A stretch of DNA of 6,845 nt from Desulfobacterales bacterium (GCA_025454075.1 JALOPD010000186.1:1-6845), one strand, 5' to 3'. Positions 1-6,577 are shown, counted from the stretch's first letter. Translations and numbers: made by a program. The notes: generated from the sequence alone by a model not told the origin.

Positions 1-60
1 ATAATGACAACCCCTGGATTGAGAGAGAAAAATATAGATGGTTATTTATGTAGGCATTTA

Positions 61-88
61 GCGTCATATTGTTATTTTATTTTGACGC
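61..88. promoter_or_regulatory. Operator-like dyad in AT-rich leader, possible ModE-type site
   Basis: An imperfect inverted repeat: the left half GCGTCATATT (61-70) and the reverse complement of the right half, GCGTCAAAAT (79-88), agree at 8 of 10 positions, with the outer six bases (GCGTCA/TGACGC) perfect and 8 bases between the halves. The half-site resembles the E. coli ModE half-site CGTTATAT as I remember it, but the spacing is two bases longer. It lies about 200 bases before a gene for a ModE-like DNA-binding protein, so autoregulation is possible. It could equally belong to an upstream gene outside the window. No second copy was found elsewhere in the window. Confidence 0.35.
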
Positions 89-202
89 GAACCCTTAGCG
101 GTCGGGCTGGCCCATCTGGACCTGCTGGCGCAGGAGAAAGGCTTCACCCCGATGGTCCGAACCCCTTGGAACACCTTCGAGCAACCCGTCTTGTTAACCT
201 GA
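86..202 (+). pseudogene. Possible coding remnant of an unrecognised gene
   Basis: A reading frame open from 86 (just after a TGA at 83-85) to a TGA at 200-202. Codons 101-187 look protein-like: mostly G or C in third position, and a sensible peptide containing LAHLDLLAQEKGFTP followed by RTPWNTFEQ. There is no start codon with a ribosome-binding site, and the sequence switches abruptly from AT-rich (1-90) to GC-rich. It may be the degraded end of a gene displaced by a rearrangement. I do not recognise the family. A chance open frame cannot be excluded. Confidence 0.25.
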
Positions 203-219
203 CTTTAAGCTGGTACAAG
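191..219 (+). promoter_or_regulatory. Weak sigma70-like promoter candidate for the ModE-like gene
   Basis: TTGTTA (191-196) and TACAAG (214-219), spaced 17 bases, each match four of six consensus positions. It would give a leader of roughly 60 bases before the start at 287. A small inverted repeat (AGCCT 218-222 / AGGCT 234-238) follows immediately. Weak matches of this kind are common by chance. Confidence 0.2.
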
Positions 220-286
220 CCTTCCAGAATTCCAGGCTGCGAAGCCAATCCGGAGCGCATTCAACTTAAGATGGGAGGAGAAGCCG

Positions 287-640
287 ATGGCCGGGATAGA
301 ATCGCCGTTTCATATTAAATCCAAGATCTGGGTTGAAGACGCCAACGGCAAGGTGGTGTTCGGTCTGGGTCGTTACCGGATTCTGGAGGCCGTCCGGCGC
401 CTCGGATCGCTGCAGGCCGCAGCTCTGGAGCTCAAGATGAGCTATCGCGCGATCTGGGCGCGCGTGAGCGCTACCGAGGAACGGCTGGGCAAGCCGTTGC
501 TGATCCGCGAGCCGCAGGGCTCCCGCCTGACACCGCTGGGCGAAACGCTGCTCAAGCAGTTCCAGCGCCTGCTGAAGATCGTGGAAACTGAATCCGATGC
601 CGTCTTCAAGGACCTCATGTCAGCATACTTAGACGGCTGA
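287..640 (+). CDS. ModE-like winged-helix transcriptional regulator, DNA-binding domain only
   Basis: A 117-residue protein that matches the N-terminal DNA-binding region of the molybdate regulator ModE. Residues 10-28 resemble the lead-in strand segment (KIWVEDANGKVVFGLG). Residues 29-60 form the helix-turn-helix with the family pattern GSLQAAALELKMSYRAIW, and 69-85 are the wing (KPLLIREPQGSRLTPLG). E. coli ModE is about 260 residues and binds molybdate with C-terminal TOBE domains; here only a helix of about 25 residues follows the wing. The protein therefore probably does not bind molybdate in the classic way, and may respond to a partner or bind DNA constitutively. The start at 287 is supported by GGGAGGAG at 273-280, six bases upstream. 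It sits ahead of two molybdopterin enzymes, which suggests it regulates them; this is inferred from position. No clear terminator follows it. Confidence 0.85.
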   Translation: MAGIESPFHIKSKIWVEDANGKVVFGLGRYRILEAVRRLGSLQAAALELKMSYRAIWARVSATEERLGKPLLIREPQGSRLTPLGETLLKQFQRLLKIVETESDAVFKDLMSAYLDG

Positions 641-717
641 GCCGCTAGCCGCTCCGCTGATCAAGGTCGCCTGCCAACCATCCTGCCAATCGTTCAGCTG
701 TCGCTGCTATATCATAA

Positions 718-746
718 TTGACACATCCGCTGTCTTCTGATATTCA
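718..746 (+). promoter_or_regulatory. Candidate sigma70 promoter for the fmdE/oxidoreductase pair
   Basis: The 171-base gap 641-811 contains a perfect -35 hexamer TTGACA (718-723) followed, after 17 bases, by TATTCA (741-746), a poor -10 (three of six). GATATT (739-744) is an alternative at shorter spacing. Transcription would start near 753, leaving a leader of about 60 bases before the start at 812. The octamer TCGCTGCT occurs on both sides (701-708 and 757-764), which could be a regulator site or chance. Nothing else is evident in this gap. Confidence 0.3.
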
Positions 747-811
747 CCGTGCCACTTCGCTGCTGCGATTCATGCTGATACATGCCGAAACCATAACATT
801 TCTCGGATAAA

Positions 812-1426
812 ATGAGCCCTGATTCAACGCCATGGTGCCGGGATCATCGCGGCCGGACCTATTCTTTCGATGCGTTCCTCGAACTGACCCAGACATTTCA
901 CGGCTACGCCGCTCCCGGTGTGGCGATGGGCGCCAAGATGGTCGACATCGCCATGACGCGCATGGCGCCCGGAGTGCTCTATGACACCGTCTGCGAAACG
1001 GCCAAGTGCTTGCCCGATGCGGTGCAATTGCTGACGCCCTGCACGTGCGGCAACGGCTGGCTGCGCGTGATCCCGCTGGGCCGTTACGCTGTCACGCTGT
1101 TCGACAAGCATCGCGGCGAGGGCGTCCGGGTGCATGTGGATCCGGCGCGGCTGGATTGCTACCCTGAGACCCGCTACTGGTTCTTCGGCATCAGGCCCAA
1201 ACGCAAGGACAGGACCGATCTTCTCATCGAGGAAATCCGTCAGGCCCAGGAATCGATTTACGGCGTGCAAAACGTTTTTGTGAAGCCGGCGCTGTTGTCG
1301 AAAGAGCTGTCGGATACGCGCGCCATTTGTCCGGAATGCGGGGAGGCGTATCCCACCGGCCACGGTCCCCTCTGCCGGGGGTGCCGGGCCGAAACAGCTT
1401 ATTTTTCAAAGGAGAAAATCGGATGA
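812..1426 (+). CDS. FmdE-domain protein with C-terminal zinc ribbon, probable accessory protein
   Basis: A 204-residue protein of the FmdE family (named for subunit E of tungsten/molybdenum formylmethanofuran dehydrogenase). The N-terminal signature is FHGYAAPGVAMG (29-40). The second signature is CLPDAVQLLTPCTCGNGWLR (66-85), followed by the AVTLFDKHRGEGVRV strand region. The C-terminus has a zinc ribbon C173-x2-C176-x11-C188-x2-C191. Most family members have FHGH-x-CPG; here the His is Tyr and the Cys is Ala, so one metal ligand may be lost, although C66, C77 and C79 remain. ATG at 812 is the first start in a frame opening at 797; its ribosome-binding site is weak. The TGA stop shares bases with the next gene's ATG (ATGA 1423-1426), implying translational coupling and a joint function. 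No other formylmethanofuran dehydrogenase subunit is seen, so a metal- or cofactor-handling role for the neighbouring enzyme is likelier. That role is inferred. Confidence 0.8.
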   Translation: MSPDSTPWCRDHRGRTYSFDAFLELTQTFHGYAAPGVAMGAKMVDIAMTRMAPGVLYDTVCETAKCLPDAVQLLTPCTCGNGWLRVIPLGRYAVTLFDKHRGEGVRVHVDPARLDCYPETRYWFFGIRPKRKDRTDLLIEEIRQAQESIYGVQNVFVKPALLSKELSDTRAICPECGEAYPTGHGPLCRGCRAETAYFSKEKIG

Positions 1427-3510
1427 CGACTCAGTCGGTTTACAGCATCTGCGGCATGTGCACGGTGCGCTGCCCCATCATGGTCGAGGTGAAGAGCGGC
1501 GAAGTCCAGTTCCTGCAGGGCAATCCCCATGTTCCCGCGATGAAGGGGTCGATCTGCCCGCGGGGAGCCGCCGGCAAGGCCCTGATCCGGGACCACGAAC
1601 GCATCCAGGCCCCTATGATCCGGGAAGGCAAGCGCGGCGAAGGCAAGTGGCGCCGCGTCGGATGGGATGAAGCTTTGGAGGAGGTGGCGCAACGCCTGAA
1701 GGCCGTAATTCAGCAGCATGGGGCCCGGAGCGTCGCCTTTTCCGATCGCGGCGGGCCGTTCCGTGACCTGCACCAGGCGTTCGTCCGTGGCATCGGCTCC
1801 CCCAACTACACCAACCACGACAGCTCCTGCGCCCGCAACGTCCAGCACGCCTGCATGTCCGTCGCGGGAGTAGGCCGCAAGGATCTGGTTTATGACCTGA
1901 AGAACGCCCGCCACGTCGTCCTCCAGACACGCAACATCTTCGAGGCCATCAGCGTCCAGGAAGTAAACAATCTCACCGAGGCCCTGGCCAACGGCTGCAA
2001 GCTCACGGTCATCGACATCCGCGTCACGATTTCCGCGGCCAAGGCCGACCGGTTCATGCTGCTGCGCCCCGGCAGCGACTACGCCCTGAATCTGGCGGTG
2101 ATCCATGAACTTCTCATGCAGAGACTTTATGATGCTGATTTCGCAGGACGCTGGATCAAGGACATCGGCCGACTGGAGGAATTCGTGCGCGGCTACACCC
2201 CAGAGTGGGCCGAAGCGGAAACCGGTGTTGCCGCCGGCGAGATTCGCCGTTTCGTACGCGATTTGTCTAGCGCCAAACCGGCCGTCATCTGGCATCCTGG
2301 GTGGATGACCGCTCGGTACATGGACTCATTTTATGTCTGCCGATCGATCTATATCATCAACGCCCTGCTCGGCGCGATTGGCGCCAAGGGCGGCCTGCCG
2401 TTTGCGAACAAACCCGGAGATGTCGGCCGCAAGGGCTTGAAAAAGCTCGTCGACCTGGTTCCCAAGCCCGCCGAAAAACGGGTCGACGGCGTCGGCTATC
2501 GCTACAAGCATTTCGACGGCGGCCCCGGCCTGGCGCACCTGGTCTACAGCGCCATGGAATCCGGCGAGCCCTACCCCGTCAAGGCATACATCGCCTATCG
2601 CCACGACCCGCTCATGGGATTTCCCGATCCAGATCGACTGACCCGGCGGTTCGACAACCTGGACCTCCTGGTATCCGTCAGCTTCACATGGTCGGACACG
2701 GCCTGGTATTCGGACGTTGTGCTGCCGCTGTCTCCTTATCTAGAACGCGAAAGCATCCTCGCCTGCAAGAACGGCTTGAAGCCTCACTTTTTCGCCCGGC
2801 AGCGCGCCGTTTCGCCGCGATTCGACACCCGTGCGGACTGGGAGATTCTCTGCGGCCTGGCCAGGCGCCTGGGGATCAAGGAGCTGGCCTTCGATTCCAT
2901 CGCAGCCATATGGGAGTACCAGCTCAAGGACACCGGCGTCCTGCCGGAGGATTTCAACGCCACCGGTTTCGTCAACTTGGCGGATGCCCCCCGGTACGCC
3001 AAGCCGGATCAACTCAAGATCCCGACCCCCAGCGGCAAGATCGAGATCATCTCCGAGAAGCTTGAAAACCAGGGCCTCGCGTCCCTCAAACCCTACCAGC
3101 CCCCGAAACGACCGGCCGACGGCGAGTTCCGTCTGACCTTTGGCCGCTGCGCGCTGCACACCCAGGGACACACCGTCAACAACCCCATGCTCTTCGAGCA
3201 GATGCCGGAAAACGTGCTCTGGATCAACGACAAGGCTGCGGCCGCGCTCAAAATCATCGACGGTGAGCGCGTCACGGTCAGCCGCAACGGCTATTCCGAA
3301 ACCATCGCCGCCAAGGTGACGCCTCTCATCCATCCCGAGGCCGTGTTCGTGGTACACGGCTTCGGCCATCGGCTGCCGGTGGAAAGCCGGGCGTTCGGCA
3401 GGGGACTGGCCGACAACCGCTTCATGCTGGGCGGGCTCGATCTATGGGACCCGGCAGGCGGCGGCATTGCCATGCAGGAGCACTTCGTCACCGTCTCTAA
3501 AATCAAATAG
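1423..3510 (+). CDS. Molybdopterin (bisMGD)/4Fe-4S oxidoreductase, Psr/Phs-like, cytoplasmic
   Basis: A 695-residue catalytic subunit of the DMSO-reductase superfamily, closest in appearance to polysulfide/thiosulfate reductase (PsrA/PhsA) types. The N-terminal 4Fe-4S site is C10-x2-C13-x3-C17-x27-C45. The likely Mo/W ligand is C136, in NHDSSCARN, at nearly the position of Sec140 in E. coli FdhF. Residues 290-324 hold the family segment WHPGWMTARY...IINALLGAIGAKGG. The C-terminal cofactor-binding domain begins near 570, with LHTQGHTVNNP (578-588) typical of Psr/Phs enzymes. Unlike those enzymes there is no Tat signal: the first cluster Cys is residue 10, so it should act in the cytoplasm. No PsrB-like ferredoxin or NrfD-like membrane subunit is nearby. 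A longer upstream reading is possible but overlaps the FmdE gene; ATG 1423 has AAAGGAG at 1408-1414. It is not acetylene hydratase: the Asp after that enzyme's second cluster Cys is Thr14 here. The substrate is unknown. Confidence 0.85.
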   Translation: MTTQSVYSICGMCTVRCPIMVEVKSGEVQFLQGNPHVPAMKGSICPRGAAGKALIRDHERIQAPMIREGKRGEGKWRRVGWDEALEEVAQRLKAVIQQHGARSVAFSDRGGPFRDLHQAFVRGIGSPNYTNHDSSCARNVQHACMSVAGVGRKDLVYDLKNARHVVLQTRNIFEAISVQEVNNLTEALANGCKLTVIDIRVTISAAKADRFMLLRPGSDYALNLAVIHELLMQRLYDADFAGRWIKDIGRLEEFVRGYTPEWAEAETGVAAGEIRRFVRDLSSAKPAVIWHPGWMTARYMDSFYVCRSIYIINALLGAIGAKGGLPFANKPGDVGRKGLKKLVDLVPKPAEKRVDGVGYRYKHFDGGPGLAHLVYSAMESGEPYPVKAYIAYRHDPLMGFPDPDRLTRRFDNLDLLVSVSFTWSDTAWYSDVVLPLSPYLERESILACKNGLKPHFFARQRAVSPRFDTRADWEILCGLARRLGIKELAFDSIAAIWEYQLKDTGVLPEDFNATGFVNLADAPRYAKPDQLKIPTPSGKIEIISEKLENQGLASLKPYQPPKRPADGEFRLTFGRCALHTQGHTVNNPMLFEQMPENVLWINDKAAAALKIIDGERVTVSRNGYSETIAAKVTPLIHPEAVFVVHGFGHRLPVESRAFGRGLADNRFMLGGLDLWDPAGGGIAMQEHFVTVSKIK

Positions 3511-3517
3511 GGTCTTC

Positions 3518-3524
3518 AAGGAGG
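3518..3524 (+). promoter_or_regulatory. Orphan Shine-Dalgarno sequence
   Basis: AAGGAGG lies eight bases after the stop of the Psr-like gene, but no ATG, GTG or TTG follows at usable distance; the terminator hairpin begins at 3541. The real start of the next gene is 160 bases further on, with its own site. It may be a relic of an earlier, closer gene junction, or part of a regulatory RNA structure. Confidence 0.45.
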
Positions 3525-3540
3525 AAGAACAACCCGACCG

Positions 3541-3572
3541 CCCCGGGTGCCGGCCGGTGCCCGGGGATTTTT
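3541..3572 (+). terminator. Strong intrinsic terminator or attenuator between the two oxidoreductases
   Basis: CCCCGGG (3541-3547) pairs perfectly with CCCGGGG (3560-3566). The stem continues through two wobble pairs (3548-3559, 3549-3558) and two C-G pairs to a GGCC loop (3552-3555), giving an 11-pair stem. It is followed directly by A and five T (3567-3572). This is the standard shape of a rho-independent terminator, although the T run is short. It would end or reduce transcripts coming from the Psr-like gene before the formate dehydrogenase. Confidence 0.7.
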
Positions 3573-3583
3573 GGGAATATGGA

Positions 3584-3601
3584 TATGCCAATTATGGCAT
3601 A
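3584..3601. promoter_or_regulatory. Palindromic operator candidate upstream of fdhA
   Basis: TATGCCAATTATGGCATA has perfect seven-base arms around ATTA, and lies just after the terminator and about 85 bases before the formate dehydrogenase start. Its right arm also supplies TGGCAT of a sigma54-like element (TGGCAT, five bases, TTGAC, 3595-3610). The essential -12 GC there is GA, so a sigma54 promoter is doubtful. A regulator-binding site or an mRNA hairpin are alternatives. Further downstream, GATGGGG (3611-3617) and CCCCATC (3656-3662) could form a larger leader hairpin. Confidence 0.4.
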
Positions 3602-3685
3602 GCCCTTGACGATGGGGCCCGGGTGTCGACCTGCAAGCGCCTGCCGGAACCCAAACCCCATCAACCGAGGCGCGAGGAGAAAAAA

Positions 3686-6463
3686 ATGGAGCAGCATTTC
3701 TTTGTGTTGAACCATCGAGAGACGCCCTTCCTGCCAGGCCAGACCATTCTGGAGGCGGCCGAGGCGGCCGGGGTTCAAATTCCGACCCTGTGCCACTTGA
3801 AGGAAGCCACTCCCAACGGTGCCTGCCGGATATGCGTGGTCGAGGTGAAGGGTGCGCGCTCTCTGGTGACGGCCTGCGCGACCCCGGTCGCGGCCGGCCA
3901 AGACGTGCTGACCGAGTCGCCCCGGGTGGTTGCCGCCCGCAGGATGATTCTTGAGCTGCTGCTGGCTTCCGGAAATCACAACTGTTCCGCCCATTCGCCT
4001 AAAGACCAGACTCGCTGGGCAGAATTTCAGCTGAACGCCCAGCGGACCGAAGGCACGGCAGATCTCTGCCCGGCATGGGGCGATTGCCGGCTCCAGGAAC
4101 TGGCCTTTCGCTACCAGGTCACCGGAGGGCGGTTTGAAGGATTGGCCAAATATCCTGAGCTTGAAACCGTCAACCCCATGGTGGTCAGGGATTTCTCGCG
4201 CTGCATTCTCTGCGGCCGCTGCGTCCAGGCGTGCAACGAGGTCCAGGTCAACCGGGCCATTTCCTACGGCTACCGGGGGACGCGGGCCAAGATCGTGGCC
4301 GCCGGCGACCAGCCGCTGTGCGATTCCGACTGCGTTTTCTGCGGGGAATGCGTCCAGGCCTGCCCCGTGGGCGCCCTGGTCGATAAAAAATCCCGATACC
4401 GATTGCGGCCATGGGAGGTGGAACGTATCAGAACCACCTGCCCTTATTGCGGGGTTGGATGTCAGCAGCTGCTGCACGTCAAGGACGGCAGGATCATGCG
4501 GGTGACGGGCGTCGAGGATGCGCAGCCCAACCAGGGCCGATTGTGCGTGAAGGGTCGCTACGGGTATGACTTCATCTATTCCGAGGAGCGCCTAAAAACC
4601 CCGTTGATCCGCGAAAACGGCCAATTTAGGGAAGTCGGCTGGGACGAGGCCCTGGACCTGGTGGCCGCCCGGCTGACGGCCATCAAGACCGAGCATGGGC
4701 CGAATGCGATCGCGGGCGTCAGCTGCGCCCGCAGCATCAACGAAGACTCCTACCAGATGCAGAAGCTCTTTCGCGCGGTGATCGGCACCAACAACATCGA
4801 TCACTGCGCGCGCACCTGACACGCCCCGACGGTCGCCGGTCTGGCGGCCGCCTTCGGTTCGGGCGCGATGACCAACTCCTTCGGCGAGTTCGCCAGGGCC
4901 AGGATGTTCATGGTGATCGGCTCCAACATGGTCGAAGCCCATCCCGTGGCCGCCACCTTCGTGAAGAACGCCGTTCTCAAGGGCGCGCAGCTCATCGTGG
5001 TGGACCCCCGCCGGCACGCGCTGGCGGACCTGGCGGACCTGCACGTACCCATCCGCGTGGGTTCGGACATCGCCTTTCTCAACTCGCTGATGCAGGTGCT
5101 GATTGCGGAGGACCTCTACGACCGCAGCTTCGTGGGGTCCTGCACCATCGATTTCGAACGACTGGCGGAAGTTGTCGCCGCGTATCCTCCCGGGCGCGCC
5201 GGCGACATTTGCGGGATCGACCCCGAGATGATCCGGGACGTCGCCCGCCGCATCGCTGCGGTCAAGCCCATGATGCTCTGCTACACCCTGGGCATCACCG
5301 AGCACACCTGCGGCAAGAACAACGTGCAGGCCATCGCCAACCTGCAGATGCTGCTCGGGAACATCGGCATGGAGTGCGGCGGCGTGAATCCCCTGCGCGG
5401 GCAGAACAACGTCCAGGGCGCCTGCGACATGGGGGCGCTTCCCAATGTGTTTCCCGGGTATCAGCCGGTGACAGACCCCGCCAACCAGGCAAAGTTCGCT
5501 CAAGCTTGGGGGGTTGCCAGCCTCCCCGGCCAACCGGGGCTCATGATTCCTCGGATGATGGAGGGTCTCACCACCGGAAAAATCAAGGCCTTCTATGTAT
5601 TCGGGGAAAACCTGGCCAACACCGAGCCCGACATCCGCAAGGTGGAGCACGAGCTCGCCGCGGCCGAGTTCCTGGTGGTCCAGGACATCTTCCCCAACGA
5701 GACCACGCGCTTTGCCCATGTCGTGCTGCCCGCGGCGGCCTGGAGCGAGAACGACGGCACCTTCACCAACAGCGAACGCCGCGTGAACCGCGTGCGGACG
5801 GCGAGCCCGCCGCCCGGGCTGGCCAAACCCAACTGGTGGATCTTCCGCGAACTGGCCCGACGCATGGGGCATGCCTGGGCAGCCGACAGTGCGCGCGCGC
5901 TCTGGGACGACGAGATCTCGGAGCTGGCGCCGCAGCTGTGCGGGATCAGGTATCACCGCCTGGAAGGCGACGGGCTGCAGTGGCCCTGCCCCGACGAAAG
6001 CCACGAGGGGACCTGCTTCCTGCACAAGGACGGGCAGTTCACCTGCGGCCTCGGGGTTTTCACGCCGGTGGAATGGACCCCGCCGGCCGAGGAGGCCTGC
6101 GCGGACTATCCGCTGGTGCTGAGCACCGGCCGGCGCCTGGCCCACTATCACACCCGCACCCAGACCGGCCGCTGCGAAGGCCTGAACGACATCCTGGGCG
6201 AAGAGACCGCCGACATTTCACCCCAGGACGCGATGGAGTTGAATGTCCGGGACGGCGAGCGGGTTCGCGTCCGCTCCCGGCGCGGGCAAGTCGAAATCAA
6301 GGCCAAGGTGACCGCACGCGTTCCGCGCGGCCTGGTGTGGATGTCCTTTCATTTCCGGGATACGAACGCCAACTGGCTCACGAACCCGGCCTTCGACCCC
6401 GCGACGCTTACAGCGGAATACAAGGCCTGCGCCGTGCGCATCGAGAAGTTGAACGCGGGTTGA
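3686..6463 (+). CDS. fdhA: Formate dehydrogenase alpha subunit, selenocysteine-containing (TGA 4817-4819 = Sec)
   Basis: A 925-residue cytoplasmic enzyme for formate/CO2 interconversion at a bisMGD Mo or W centre. Domains in order: 2Fe-2S ferredoxin (C36, C47, C50, C64); a NuoG-like iron-sulfur segment (H98, C100, C128, C134); two 4Fe-4S clusters (C173/176/179/183 and C216/219/222/226); the catalytic domain with 4Fe-4S C252-x2-C255-x3-C259-x27-C287; and a C-terminal cofactor-binding domain. The in-frame TGA at 4817 is codon 378, in ARTUHAPTVAGLA, the formate dehydrogenase active-site motif (Sec378-His379). The essential Arg is R571, in GVNPLRGQNNVQGACDMG, exactly 193 residues after Sec, as in E. 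coli FdhF (140 and 333). Reading stops at TGA 4817 would wrongly give two genes. ATG 3686 follows GAGGAG (3674-3679); a longer upstream reading lacks homology. There is no Tat signal. NuoE/NuoF-like partners usual for this form are absent nearby. The final stop (6461-6463) is also TGA. Confidence 0.93.
4830..4850 (+). promoter_or_regulatory. Bacterial SECIS element in fdhA
   Basis: Just after the selenocysteine TGA, bases 4830-4837 and 4843-4850 form an eight-pair stem (one G-U pair) capped by the loop GGTCT (4838-4842). The apical GGUC is the SelB-binding signature of the E. coli fdhF SECIS, and the 18 bases between the TGA and the loop equal the fdhF spacing as I recall it. The hairpin is inside the coding region and also encodes the active-site residues, as is usual in bacteria. 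This fixes the TGA as a Sec codon. Confidence 0.9.
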
Positions 6464-6497
6464 AATTCCCGCAGGCCGGAACCACTTTATTGTCTCA

Positions 6498-6562
6498 TGG
6501 GAGCGGCGTTTCGGCCGCGGAACATCGACAGCCGGCAAATCGCGGCTGGAAAGCCGCTCCCA
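6498..6562. repeat. REP-like inverted pair (BIME-like) between fdhA and the next gene
   Basis: TGGGAGCGGC (6498-6507) and GCCGCTCCCA (6553-6562) are perfect ten-base inverted repeats 45 bases apart. Each end also folds by itself: GCGGC 6503-6507 with GCCGC 6514-6518, and GCGGCT 6542-6547 with AGCCGC 6552-6557 around GGAA. Two convergent hairpins that start with GGAG are the pattern of REP elements mobilised by REP-associated tyrosine transposases. The pair may also protect or end the fdhA transcript, but there is no T run, so it is not a normal terminator. Confidence 0.6.
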
Positions 6563-6577
6563 CCAGCCAACCAACAC

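Noticed and set aside
4..318. 104-residue plus-strand open frame at the left edge
   Set aside because: It has no ribosome-binding site, runs through AT-rich and then GC-rich sequence with no consistent codon bias, overlaps the ModE-like gene start, and its peptide looks like no known family.
1327..1422. N-terminal extension of the Psr-like protein
   Set aside because: It overlaps the zinc-ribbon end of the FmdE gene. The ATG at 1423 has a good ribosome-binding site and places the first cluster Cys at the usual distance.
1399..2295. 298-residue minus-strand open frame opposite the Psr-like gene
   Set aside because: It is an antisense shadow; the plus strand carries clear cofactor and cluster motifs over the same bases.
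1423..3510. Acetylene hydratase identity for the signal-less tungsten/molybdenum enzyme
   Set aside because: The Asp next to the second cluster Cys, important in acetylene hydratase, is Thr here. The C-terminal HTxGxTxNNP pattern is of the Psr/Phs type.
3579..3602. Seven-codon leader peptide (ATG GAT ATG CCA ATT ATG GCA TAG)
   Set aside because: It lies wholly within the palindrome region, has only a poor ribosome-binding site, and shows no run of regulatory codons.
4817..4868. Nonsense mutation splitting fdhA into two genes or a pseudogene
   Set aside because: The active-site context, SECIS hairpin and uninterrupted homology show that the TGA is a selenocysteine codon.
4592..6151. 519-residue minus-strand open frame opposite fdhA
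   Set aside because: It is the antisense shadow of a GC-rich, strongly conserved gene. The peptide is low-complexity (rich in G, A, H, V, D) with no recognisable domain.
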